Assembly (NCBI GenBank): GCA_028532985.1
Contig: JANCIK010000003.1
Location: forward strand, 2,056,001 to 2,120,000
DNA: 64,000 nt
From: Stropharia rugosoannulata
Lineage: Eukaryota > Basidiomycota > Agaricomycetes > Agaricales > Strophariaceae
Reading direction: 5' to 3'
Shown one piece after another: positions 36,003 to 46,127 of this stretch (position 1 is the first letter of the stretch; each line of letters starts with the position of its first letter). The position numbers were made by a program, and so were the translations under genes. The notes beneath the pieces are model-generated. The model was not told the origin of the DNA. It was given only the letters and a program-made list of their open reading frames with translations, and did no database searches.

Positions 36003-37249
36003 AAGATCATCTGCTAACAATCTTCGTGCTGGAATGCTTCATACCTGTATTGCCATGACCAATCCTGATTCCCTTTTACTGCTATATCTGAATGCACTTG
36101 CGCTCTCGAAGATTGGATAATAACATGCTACCGCAACGTCTGTTTTCGCTTGCGCCTTGGGAGCCTGCCATGGACCGCGTCTGAGCCTATCTGCTGTATG
36201 ACTGAATGACCTCATCAAATGACAGCTTTTCGCACGAGTCAGCCCGCCTTTTGTTATTTATCCTTGTTCTCAAGTACAAAGCTGGATATCGAGCTAGCTC
36301 CATGTGAAAGGTTTCATTTAACCCCTTGCTACAACCAAATGATAGAAAGCACGTCCCAAGGACTACATCAGTAATGCTCTTGGCAGGAAAGGAACGAGGT
36401 GTCGCCCATTTGACATACGTGAACGTCCTCTGTATCGTTGATCTTCTGTGAAGTGAGTGCATCTCTCAAAGGCTTCAAAGTCTCCAGAACCCGTGTCGTT
36501 ACATATCCATACAACGGGGATGCATTGCAAACTGCCCTCTATCAATCTATTGTCATTTCACTCCATTTTCTATAAACTTCTAATCACCTTTTCGTGGTTA
36601 TGACGTACTTCGTGTCGGCACTGGTGAGCACTTCATTGCAATCTTGTAGTATGCCTCACCTTAGCTGATTACCAAGTGAAAAATTGCACCGTAGAGTAGG
36701 TCTATCGTTACTGTTCACTTGGTCTGTGAAGAGGAAATTTCAATGGAGCGGTTGGTTCTTTCCTGGTAGCGCAATCTTCTAATTTAAAACCCCCACAAAC
36801 TCCTCGCTGGCACGATGAAGATAGTGAAGAGTGAGCGCCTACAAACATTGGGCACTTGTTAACTATGGAAACCACATTGAAACCACGGGTGGACTGCTAA
36901 GTATGCTTGCAACTTGATGTTGTATTTACTCGCATTCTTTTATCAAGTGCTTACTGGTTATCTCTACTCATTCTATACGTACTTGAGTGTGTAATTCTTG
37001 TTCATAGATTAAGTGGAATGTTGCATGGAGGTTTAAATATCCATGCATTATGTGTTGGTCCAAGCCAAGTTCAAGGCTGGCAAAGAGGGCTCAACTTCAT
37101 GGCTATTTTTTTCCTTTCGTATTACGTAAACATATTTTAAAGTCACGTTGTCATTGCTAAATATCCTTTCCGGCGCTCATCCGACTTCTGGACGACGTTG
37201 TCCGTCCTACCCTACTCATAACAACTTCCGACTACAAGACCATTCAATC
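36003..37249. other. Long intergenic region, no gene supported
   Basis: About 1.25 kb between acyl carrier protein and bL17m. Short open frames (for example + 36907-37140, hydrophobic) show no conserved motif, and I could not chain them into a spliced gene. No tRNA-like GGTTCRA box seen. It probably contains UTRs and the bL17m promoter. Confidence 0.35.
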
Positions 37250-38262
37250 ATGAAGCATGGAGTTGCGTTCCGAAAGTTCTCGAGGACCTCCTCGCACAGA
37301 ATGCTTATGTTACGGTACGTAGTCAACTCGGGCTGAGTAATGGGTTCTTGCCAATATGCCTTTCAGGAATTTAGTCACATCGCTCTTCGAGCACGAGCAA
37401 ATCAAGACAACCCTGCCTAAGGCACGCGACACCGCCAGGCTGGCAGAGAAGGTCATTGCTAGAGTCTAGAATCATATTCTCTCCCCGTCTCATTCATTAG
37501 TGCAGATCATTACTATGGGGAAGAAGGGCGACAACGGCGCGTACACGCGCGCATCTGCGTTCCTCCTCAAAAAAGACACCGTCTCAAAACTGTTCTCGGA
37601 ATTTGCGACGCGCTATGCCAATCGGCCGGGCGGTTACACGCGGATACACAAATTCGGAAACCGCCAGGGTGACAATGCTCCGCACGCCATCCTGGAGCTC
37701 GTGGATAATCCACGGGACCTGCGGTTCGAAATGACTTCTCGCGCTGTGGGCTGGGAGCTTCTCAGAGATAAGTTGAAGAGCCAGCGGACCGAGTCCATCA
37801 TTAACGCCGGAGTGGAGAAAACTCTGGACGTAGTCAATTCAGAGCGTAAATTGGAGTACAAGGAAAAGGGAGTTCTGCGACCAAAGACGAGGTGGAACCT
37901 TCAGAAAGTCCTGAAGTTCCGGCCCAAGGTTGCTGCTGAGCAGCTGAGTGAAAAGGCCAAAGACTATGCGGTACGTTCACAGTCCGTTTATGCCGCTTCC
38001 AACTTCTCTTAAGTGACATTGTTAGGATGAACTGCTGGCTACACCAATGGCCTTCAAGGCAGTACATGAAGAAATGCTGGAGGAGAAGGCTCATCAACGT
38101 GCTCCTCGTCTGAAGGCAGGCTACAAACGTATTCATGAGACGCAACCCGCCCTTGCTCTTGCGCATGGGAAGCTTGGTCGACACGGTCTCATCCCTAATC
38201 GTAGGAAGTCACCAATTATCACCATGGTGAACGCTCTCAGAGAGGATGTCAAACATACTTAA
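37250..38262 (+). CDS. Mitochondrial ribosomal protein bL17m
   Basis: Large-subunit protein of the mitochondrial ribosome, homologous to bacterial L17 (yeast Mrpl8). Exon 1 gives [20 protein letters not shown], which continues as [20 protein letters not shown] and [10 protein letters not shown], the bacterial L17 signature region. The third exon starts after GTGCAG with [20 protein letters not shown] and carries [20 protein letters not shown], with [15 protein letters not shown] further on. A long fungal C-terminal extension follows (about 150 residues) and ends [10 protein letters not shown] at a TAA (38260-38262). The core matches L17 closely; the extension is typical of mitochondrial versions. 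Confidence 0.95.
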
Positions 38263-38632
38263 TACTATACCTCCCACATTCATACTATTGGCATGAAATA
38301 AAATCAGCGGCCACTCAGTCAGAAAGCTAAATCGTCCTTGAATCATTACATTCGTTTACTTGCTTGGCGACATGTTCAGCCTGCTTTCCTGTTCACATTT
38401 AAAACTTTGAGAAACTAGATGATATCCCATCAAAAATGGAGCGCAAAAAGAGGGCACCAGAAGTAATTAGAGACTGATTTAATACTATAATAATATGTTA
38501 CAATATGTTATGCTAGGTATATCATGGACATTTTCAATGCCACAAAGTGTCTGAAAGGAAATATTAACACCTTGTAAAATTGGTATAGATAAGATGCGTA
38601 CTTGGCCCCGTGCACGCGACCTTTCGTACCCC
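38263..38632. other. Convergent intergenic region
   Basis: About 370 bp between two genes that converge. It holds their 3' ends; no further gene seen. Confidence 0.4.
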
Positions 38633-39047
38633 TCATAGGTCACTCCAAACATTACACCTATGATCTTTCCACACCCGGTCAACGTGAATGCCATTCGCCC
38701 CATGAGTTTGTGATGAACCGGAATCAGGTGTTATCCCGCTGAATAACTGGGATATCGAGCAAGTTATGTCGCTCCACGACTTCGCACTAGAAAAAAGCAT
38801 ATGAGTAACCGGGAGCTCAGTTGTTCCAGGAAGAGGCCTACGTCACGTTTGCGACCTTGTTCTGTACCTTGACTGCGTACTGATAGGACGTGCCCGATTC
38901 GAGAATGAGAGTTAGTGACTCCGCCGGATGAAGCACTATAACCTGGCCGGAGGTCCTGCCATAGTCGCGCAGCAGCTGGACAGAAATTGGGTGGTGCATG
39001 TCATTGGTAAGATCGAGAAGGATGTCGTAGCCTTGAAGGGAGGGCAT
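38633..39047 (-). CDS. Small protein of an unrecognised family, copy A
   Basis: Two exons on the minus strand, 38842-39047 and 38633-38786, total 360 nt (119 residues). The N-terminal 70 residues look like a small beta-rich domain: MPSLQGYDILLDLTNDMHHP, then VIVLHPAESLTLILESGTSY and QYAVKVQNKVANVT. After a phase-2 intron the second exon begins AKSWSDI and becomes low complexity. The gene at 42272-42677 has the matching blocks (VELHPQESISLVLNAGSLYH and VKVWKDI) and an intron of the same phase at the same place, so the two are paralogues. No signal peptide, transmembrane helix or catalytic motif seen. I do not recognise the family and propose no function. Confidence 0.65.
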
Positions 39048-39695
39048 ATCGAAGAAATGAAAATAAAATGGGGTATAGACGTCGCAGACGTTGAGATGGA
39101 GAAGTAGAAGAGTAGGATGACGGAGAGAAGAAGGGAAGATTAAGGTGTAGTCGGCTGAGTTGGCGCACTAAAGAAGAAGTCGGGGCTTTTGCAGGGCTTT
39201 TGGTACAATTGCGGCAATTGACTTTGAGGGCAACGAGGTGGTTCACAATAAGTGAAGCATGGGACAAAAGTCAATGATGATCCCGGGAGGAGGACTACCG
39301 CGGAAAGAAAAGAGCTTGGGAGCGTGTTGAGCTTATTGTCTGGACGAGTGAGAACATGATATATGTCACAGGACGGTATGTTAGGGAATCACGGCATACG
39401 ACTCCAGAAGCGAAGACACGCAGCAGCAATGAGGCCGGCTCACATCATTGCACCCTCGTGTTGATTTCCCTTTTTTAGGTAACGGTACCAGAAGCGGCAC
39501 AGCCACGATCCCATGAAGCCAGTCATAATTTAAGCACATATTATTACATGTAATGTCATTGTCGTTGTCCAAAGTAGTCCTCAGTAGTCCGTATCATAAA
39601 CCAGTCGCCGTAAATAAATCAAACCTCACCCCACTCGCGGGGTTTTGCGGCCAAAAGAGCCCTCAGCTATCAGGCAAGGAAAAGATAAGCGTGTG
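39048..39695. other. Intergenic, no supported gene
   Basis: About 0.65 kb. It contains the 5' side of copy A and the 3' side of the four-helix membrane protein gene. Open frames present lack motifs. Confidence 0.4.
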
Positions 39696-40798
39696 CTAAA
39701 CACCAGTCGCATCATACTTACCGGGGTGCGCCTGGACGCGTGTCGGCCTTTCTATACTGGTGTCCCCTGGGATATCATAGTAGTTATTTATCGGAGTCGG
39801 CTGACCGTGCTGAACATGGGCATACGATGGATACATTGGGTCCACGTTTCTCTGCGAATCGTAACTTGGATATTCATAGTTCAAGTTAGACGTAGAAAAC
39901 GCATCCTTAGGTTCCTGATAAGGCTGATTGAAAACTTCAGATGTGCTGATCGCGCTCGGCTGGCGTATATGCTTGTAGCTATTGTTGGGGTAATCCTGCG
40001 ACGCACGGGAGTCCCATGGATCACTATGCTCAGTGAGCGGCACATCCTCAGTAATAGGCTGTGTGGGATCGTAGACTTGATTATATCTATCGTGGTCACG
40101 GCGCTGTAGAGACCCATAGGACGATATAACAAAGTATAGATAGACCTGGAAAATAATTAGTCCAAGAAAACCTCCATATCTACAATTAGCTTACATGAAG
40201 TAATGCCAAAATGACCCATAGAGCGCCCATAATACCGACATCTACCCAGGGAAAGATAGTGCAAAGGGTATTTCCTTCGCTTGAACTATTGCCGTTGCTG
40301 TCGGTGAAGAAGTCCAGAAGACACTTAGCTTTGGCAGTAGAGTGCCTCGTCGCTGACATGACAATCCATGCAACAGCAATAGAGAATGCAGCAGAAGTAG
40401 CGAGTCCATGAAATGTGACATAGCGCCTGAACAGCGATGGCTGCTCCTGTATATGAACTTCGTAAGACCATCGTTGAACTACAGTAAAGTCAAACACTTA
40501 CGCTAGACACGCTGATAAATCCAAGTAGCTGGATTCCAGCCACAGCATAAGCTAGGACGGCAAGCACCCATTTAGCTGCGGAGAACGTAGAAGCGCCAAC
40601 AACTGCAATACCGAGACCGGTCATAAGGTGGTTTACGTCTTAGATTGAAGCTTCCGCTTGCTTACTGTTTGGTGTGGCGATAGAAAGGGTTCCAACGAGT
40701 AGTCCAGCTACTGTCTGTTCAGTGAGGGTTGCATATATGCCTGCATTAACTAGGGGAATGGCGCAGCAGCAGTAGTCCCTTGCTTTGCTGGACTTCAT
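39696..40798 (-). CDS. Four-helix membrane protein of fungal type, unknown function
   Basis: Start at 40798 (MKSSKARDYCCCAIPLVNAG), stop at 39696. Four hydrophobic segments are visible: AIPLVNAGIYATL with VAGLLVGTLSIA, KWVLAVLAYAVAGIQLLGFI, FHGLATSAAFSIAVAWIVMS, and WVDVGIMGALWVILALLHV. They fall in an N-terminal half of about 190 residues. A pair of Cys (KCLLDFF and TLCTIF) in the loop before the last helix could form a disulfide. The C-terminal half is hydrophilic, rich in Tyr, Pro, Ser and Asn (QDYPNNSYKHIRQ, NNYYDIPGDTS), and probably cytosolic. This layout is common among uncharacterised basidiomycete membrane proteins; I cannot assign a function. Divergent from the ML-domain gene 213 bp away. 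Confidence 0.75.
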
Positions 40799-41011
40799 GG
40801 TGGGATGGAGGAAAGAGGCCGTCGCCGTGTCGTCGCCGTGTATGTGACACTGACGTAGGGCGGTGTTGTTACGTAATCCGCTGGGTATTTCTGTGACGCA
40901 CTGCATTGGGGTTGTGGGGTGACCAAGGGGTGACTAGGTTGACTTTGGCAGCTTGAACTAGCGTCGGTCTACCTCCATAGACCTTGTCCACCACCACCAC
41001 CTTCCACCACA

Positions 41012-41763
41012 ATGCGTCCTCTTTCTATAGTCGTCTCTGCTCTCGGTCTAGTGACCATGTCATTTGCATCAGTCATGCCTGAACAGCAGCAGATACTGGC
41101 TTCAGACGGACCTGTTCGCTCCATGGCTGGCTGGCGTTGGGACGACTGTGGTTCGTTGGCTTCTTACACAGGACAGATTCTTCTCTTGCTAACAAATAAT
41201 TTAGGTCTTCCTACGGATGCCGTCCGCATCAAGTCTATTGAAGTGTCTCCGGACCCCCCTCAACCTGGCAAAGACCTAACTGTTAAAGTTCAGGGTATTG
41301 CCCAAGAAGTGATTGAGGTCCGTCTAATTTTATAATATTCATGCGGCGGCAATTTATTACCTACCAGGATGGTGCTACTGCTGATGTCACAGTCAAATTG
41401 GGCTTAATAAAGATCCTGAAGAAGACGTTCGACATTTGTGAAGAAGCGTACGCTATTGTTAACTCTAGAAGCTCTAATCGAATCATCTAATATCCGTGCA
41501 ATATAGGCGTAGCAATAATGCCACCATCCAGTGCCCCGTGGAAAAGGGTTTGCACATAGTTGAGCAAACGGTCGCTCTGCCAAAAGAAATACCTAAAGGT
41601 CTGTGGTGATGAGGCTATTTCTTCTTGCTGCTCATCATTTAATCTCTGCCGTATAGCCAAATTCGTTGTAGACGTCTTAGGCTACACTGCTCAAGAGGAC
41701 GATATGTTCTGCTTGAAGTTGACTGTAGACTTTATGACGAACCCCTTTCCCCGCATCTGGTAG
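41012..41763 (+). CDS. Secreted ML-domain lipid-binding protein (NPC2 / PG-PI transfer protein type)
   Basis: Small lipid-binding protein of the vacuole or secretory route. The start MRPLSIVVSALGLVTMSFAS is a clear signal peptide. Mature part: GWRWDDCG-LPTDAVRIKSIEVSPDPP, then LTVKVQGIAQEVIE, DGATADVTVKLG, KTFDICEEAR, NATIQCPVEKG, HIVEQTVALPKEIPKAKF and DDMFCLKLTVDFM. The Cys positions and the beta-strand pattern fit the ML domain of fungal Npc2. Four short introns interrupt it, including one after EIPK (phase 1). The stop is at 41763 and the protein is about 180 residues, as expected. It sits head-to-head with the four-helix membrane protein gene. Confidence 0.92.
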
Positions 41764-42271
41764 ATTGGGATGATATCGTGGCTTTATCTGTGCAGTAACG
41801 TTTCATTTTTATGGATATCCTTTGGACGCATGATTTTGTGAGCAACGCCTTGACTACTATGCTTAATTTCCGTGTGGACGAATATAACGAATATATCATG
41901 TCGCATTTAATATGGGTGACATCATCTAAGCTGTCTTCAGTATGTACTGTCCATGTTTGATTTACATACATATACCGACTCAAAACGCGTAGAATTGAAA
42001 CCCACCCCTGAACCGATCTAATCATGTCTGCTTTTCACACTGGTGCAATGAACTCCATCAGGGAAATTACCGCACATGGACATGAGGCCGAAGAGCGCAA
42101 ACATCGTCGATACCCCTAATTTGGCGAGAACAATAAGACTAGCTGAGAAGGCCAGTACTGGTGTCCGGTGGGGAATTAGAAGCCGTCCCAGCAGACAATT
42201 TTACACTTCAGCTACTTCCGCTGAGTACATATAATTTGATACAGCGTGAGCACACACAGACCACAAACACA
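41764..42271. other. Intergenic, no supported gene
   Basis: About 0.5 kb between the ML-domain gene and small-protein copy B. No conserved open frame or RNA gene seen. Confidence 0.4.
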
Positions 42272-42677
42272 ATGCCTACGTGCACTCTCCCATACGAAGT
42301 TATGTTCGAGTTTTTCAATGACACCGCACGATCCTTGACACTCCAATCGACGAGAAATGGGGAAGAGGAGTTTGCGTCAAATGCTACCGTAGAGCTCCAC
42401 CCGCAAGAGAGCATCTCGTTGGTCCTTAATGCAGGGTCTTTATATCACTACGTCGTAAAACAGGATCACAGGAAAGCTCAATTATCGTGCGTGTTATTGT
42501 ATACGATACCCCTACATTCGCGGACAGTTAACTCACTCCCGGCAATTCAGTGTAAAAGTATGGAAAGATATCCGAACATCTGCTACCGATGTCTTCGTCA
42601 GGAAACAACCACCGCCGTCAACATATCCGCCAATAGCATCGCAGGGTATCAGTATCATTTGCCCTCACGTATCATAG
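42272..42677 (+). CDS. Small protein of an unrecognised family, copy B
   Basis: Two exons, 42272-42486 and 42551-42677, total 342 nt (113 residues). Start MPTCTLPYEVMFEFFNDTAR, then an alternating hydrophobic pattern typical of beta strands (VELHPQESISLVLNAGSLYH, YVVKQDHRKAQLS). A phase-2 intron (TC/T) separates this from VKVWKDIRTSATDVFVRKQP and a short Pro/Ile-rich tail ending in PHVS. It is paralogous to the gene at 38633-39047: the LHPxES-LxLxLxxGxxYxYxVK block and the K-x-W-x-D-I block after the intron are shared. The tails differ completely. No signal peptide or catalytic residues seen; function unknown. Confidence 0.65.
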
Positions 42678-42901
42678 TTCGGCATTCAATCACCTGAGGC
42701 GACAGTCGGGAAAGATGAGAGATTATTGTTCTGCTGTATCAGCCTTCAAAACTTGAAGCTTGACTAGGGATCAGTATATTGACGTTTGAAGGGAGTTTAG
42801 ATGTGTTCAGTGTTGCTATTTGTATTTTTATACTATACATATGTCAAATCATTTGGATATCAAAAAATAAAAGTAGCTCAATTTCTCTGGCTCTGCAATG
42901 T

Positions 42902-45211
42902 CTAATAGTATCTTTTATCCTGATCTGCTAGCTTGGATTTTCGCAACATTTCTGTATCACCATTAATATAGTTGAATCGTCGGAAAGCCAAGTTGACATA
43001 CGCGAAGATGTCCCAGACCGCTGTTTGATTTGAATAGATGGCAAACCCTTCAGTGGCAGTTTGAGGTTAGTTCACAGTATGATGCAAACTGGATATTTAT
43101 TTACCATCGTTGGGCGATGCCTATATACGGGTCGTCATTTCGGTAAAAATTTGTGCTATAAAAAAGAACGCACCCCATTGATGAGCTGGTCAGCGTACTT
43201 GAACAGATGATTGCCTCCATCTTCTTTCAATTCCAGTGCGCCAAACTGCCATGGGAAAATTCTACCAGTATATGAGAACAAACACATTTACTTTTAACGA
43301 TGCCAACCAACCCACTAAGGAGTGAGAATAAATATCAATTGTAAAAACAAGTCTCAACATGTACTCACGCATGGTTAGTCTTCAAAGCAAGATCCACCCA
43401 TTGGGGATAGATATCGGTCTTATTTTCTGCGCATAGCTTCATGAACAGCCCTCTGCAGGATGAAGGCAACACTTACGCAGACCAGTAACCCCAAACTCTT
43501 CAAGAATAAGTGGTTTGTTCGCTCTTTTCGCCGCTGATGTCATCGTCAGTAGGTGATACGATTGATATGCGGTCTCTTTACATTCAGCGTGAAGTTGAAT
43601 CCAAAGCAGACCCCAGTTGCCCACAGTAAAATTAGACCCCGGAGTATCCTGCGTGCAACGTAGAATGCGTTTGTCGTATTGTAACAATTTCGTTTCTCAC
43701 CAGTTCTGGATACCTGAAGTATAGCAAGTTACGGCTGTAGACTAAGCAATAAAAAAATAACCCACTTACCACGTTTGAGGATATAAATGCTGCGACGTCG
43801 TTGAAATTAGTACATAACGTACGCGGCATAGTCGAGAGCTCACGTAGGTCCCGAAGTCCACATTGGGGAGTGTCAGCTCGTTGTCAAAGTCTTCCCCAGC
43901 TACGTACTGTTTCAGTATGAAATCTTATATGTCAGCGTTAATCATACCTTGACCATTAAAATTGTAGTCAGAGGTGAATATACCATCTAGCCAGTAACCT
44001 GCGTCTGTGTTTTTCCAGTAGAAATGACCTTCTCCACCGGTTGTGATCATATGGAATGGGTCACTTAGAAAGTCTGAGATTTAGAAGATCCAATCATAAC
44101 ACCAGACCACGTACAGAGATCTGATGAAGTTCGATGTTTGATTATACCATTTCGTTAGTAGTTCTGTGCCTGGGACGCAATTAGGTCCAGCGGGTAGGTC
44201 TCCCAAACATCTTGCTTCGTTCATCATCTCCCATGCAAAAATATTGGGGGAGCTCTTGTAGCGGTTGACAATAGTAGTGACATAGCGCTCTGCAAAAGTT
44301 GAGATAGAAACAAGCACATAGATAATTATTAACTTACGGTAAGATGATATAATCTTCGGATTAGTATAGAAGACATCATGTGTATTTCCAGAGCCAGCGA
44401 TCCAGTTAATGTATAACTCCATACCCTAAAGGCAGTGAGTCTGAATGTTTTCTTGTCTAACAGCATTAAACTTACGCCATAGCCAACCCTGTGATGCTAT
44501 TTGGCATAATTTCAGTGTAAATGATGCTTTTAATTGTCTTACCAATTATTTGTGAAGGCGACAATGAGCTTGATCCCATATTTTCCGGCAGTGTCAACCA
44601 CATAGTCTAGCCTTTGAAGACCCTGAGGTCCGTCATTGAGAACCCAATCGGATGAATTCCAAACCTGTAGAGTTTTAGTCAAATCCCTCATCTTAGTCAA
44701 AAGAAGGTAAACACTTGATAATAGGTTAGCCCAGAGTCCTCAGCACCGGCAAGCTCAGAACCATTGATGGCGTTGAAACCCTTTTTGAAATATGAGCGTC
44801 CAAGTTTTTGTATATGTCATGAATTAGTACCCATGTGCGCACGACCTTCACACCTTGGCTTTGCATTTGCTTGAAAGTAGCATCGACGTCTTGCTTGGTC
44901 GTAAGAAGAGGAAGCCACTACGAAGTTGTTTGACACGGAAATAGAAATATTGTTAGGACTACTCATGGAGCATGAAATTTCTAACTCAAAAGTCTCACAT
45001 AAGAGTTAGCGCCAACGAATTTCTCAAGACAACCACGTCAAAAAGGGACAATATAGGTGACTGAATTAAGCCTTACGAAAGGTTTGCCGTTGAGCTCGAA
45101 TTGACCATTCTTTTGAGTAACGAATCCTTCGGGCGTTGAAACTGACTTGAGGGACGTTGCCCCTACCAATGTCAAAAGTCCAAAGAGACAAAGTTTCAGT
45201 AATTCCTGCAT
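42902..45211 (-). CDS. Secreted GH5 endo-beta-1,4-mannanase
   Basis: Glycoside hydrolase family 5 (mannanase-like, subfamily 7 pattern) that cleaves mannans in plant cell walls. Start at 45211: [20 protein letters not shown] is a signal peptide. Blocks in order: [20 protein letters not shown], a [15 protein letters not shown] strand, [33 protein letters not shown] with the acid/base Glu, [13 protein letters not shown], and [12 protein letters not shown] with the nucleophile Glu. The C-terminus is [39 protein letters not shown] and [13 protein letters not shown], stop at 42902-42904. A dozen or so introns, one flanking a 16-nt exon (43105-43120, giving ASPNDG). No carbohydrate-binding module seen. 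Expression is presumably inducible by plant polysaccharide, but I cannot point to a site. Confidence 0.92.
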
Positions 45212-46127
45212 GATGACCAGACTTCCTGTTGACGGACGGACAATCGTGCGCGTCAGTGACTACTCTTATAGGTGTTAGCCATATGCTTCTTCGGCGTATA
45301 GTCGGGAAGAAAAAGGTGCCAGCGTTGCCTGCGCCCAAAGCCCGCCACAAGCGAGAGTTACGAATAACGGTGCCACCTGTGTTCATATCATATGATCATT
45401 TGAGAAGGACAGGACTTCCCGAGTCCGGACTAGACTTTGAAAAGATACCTCGTCGTTGAGTATGATCACTTGGAGTTCGTGGTCGATCCGTAGGAAATAA
45501 AAGAGTCAGAAAGCTTCAACGGTATATGCACTATGGGCGAAGGTAGAACCACAACTGTTCAATTCAAATGGCTGAACCCAAGTTTAGTCCCTCATTGCTC
45601 TTGCTCTTATAGCAGGTTGTTGAAATCCATTCAACAAGACATTCCATAAAGGTTCCAAGTTAGAATAGAATAGGACAATACAAAGCAAGGGCAGAACAGC
45701 TTCTTCAACCGGAATTGCAACATGACAAGCAGCGAAGTGAAAGTTTGACGGAGGTTTGCCAATTTAGAGACGTTTGCAATAGCAGTAGTGAGTAAGATCC
45801 CAGGCAGTTTTCGACAAAGTCCTTTTCAAGAGATTCCGCATAAGTGTACTGAAGACGGCGAAATTATTAAGTATCTATGTACTATGTAGACCGAGTCAAG
45901 GCGAAGCTTTGAGTTTTTCTAGTGGTGACTGTCACGAAAGAAACCAAAATTACATAATTCCTAACACGAGTAGCCGGGAAACCGGACCGTCGGAGTGGTA
46001 CTTTATTCATTGATTTTCTTCTGCCCACACCAAGCTTACACTAAACATATCCAGCTTCTACCGCTCTCTACCGTCTGTTCCAAGTCTACTTCCTTTGGCC
46101 GCATCTTTCTGAGAAATTCCACACGAC
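45212..46127. promoter_or_regulatory. Divergent intergenic region between mannanase and ipi1
   Basis: About 0.9 kb between two start codons pointing apart, so both promoters should lie here. Open frames inside have no motif. I cannot single out a specific regulator site with confidence. Confidence 0.4.
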
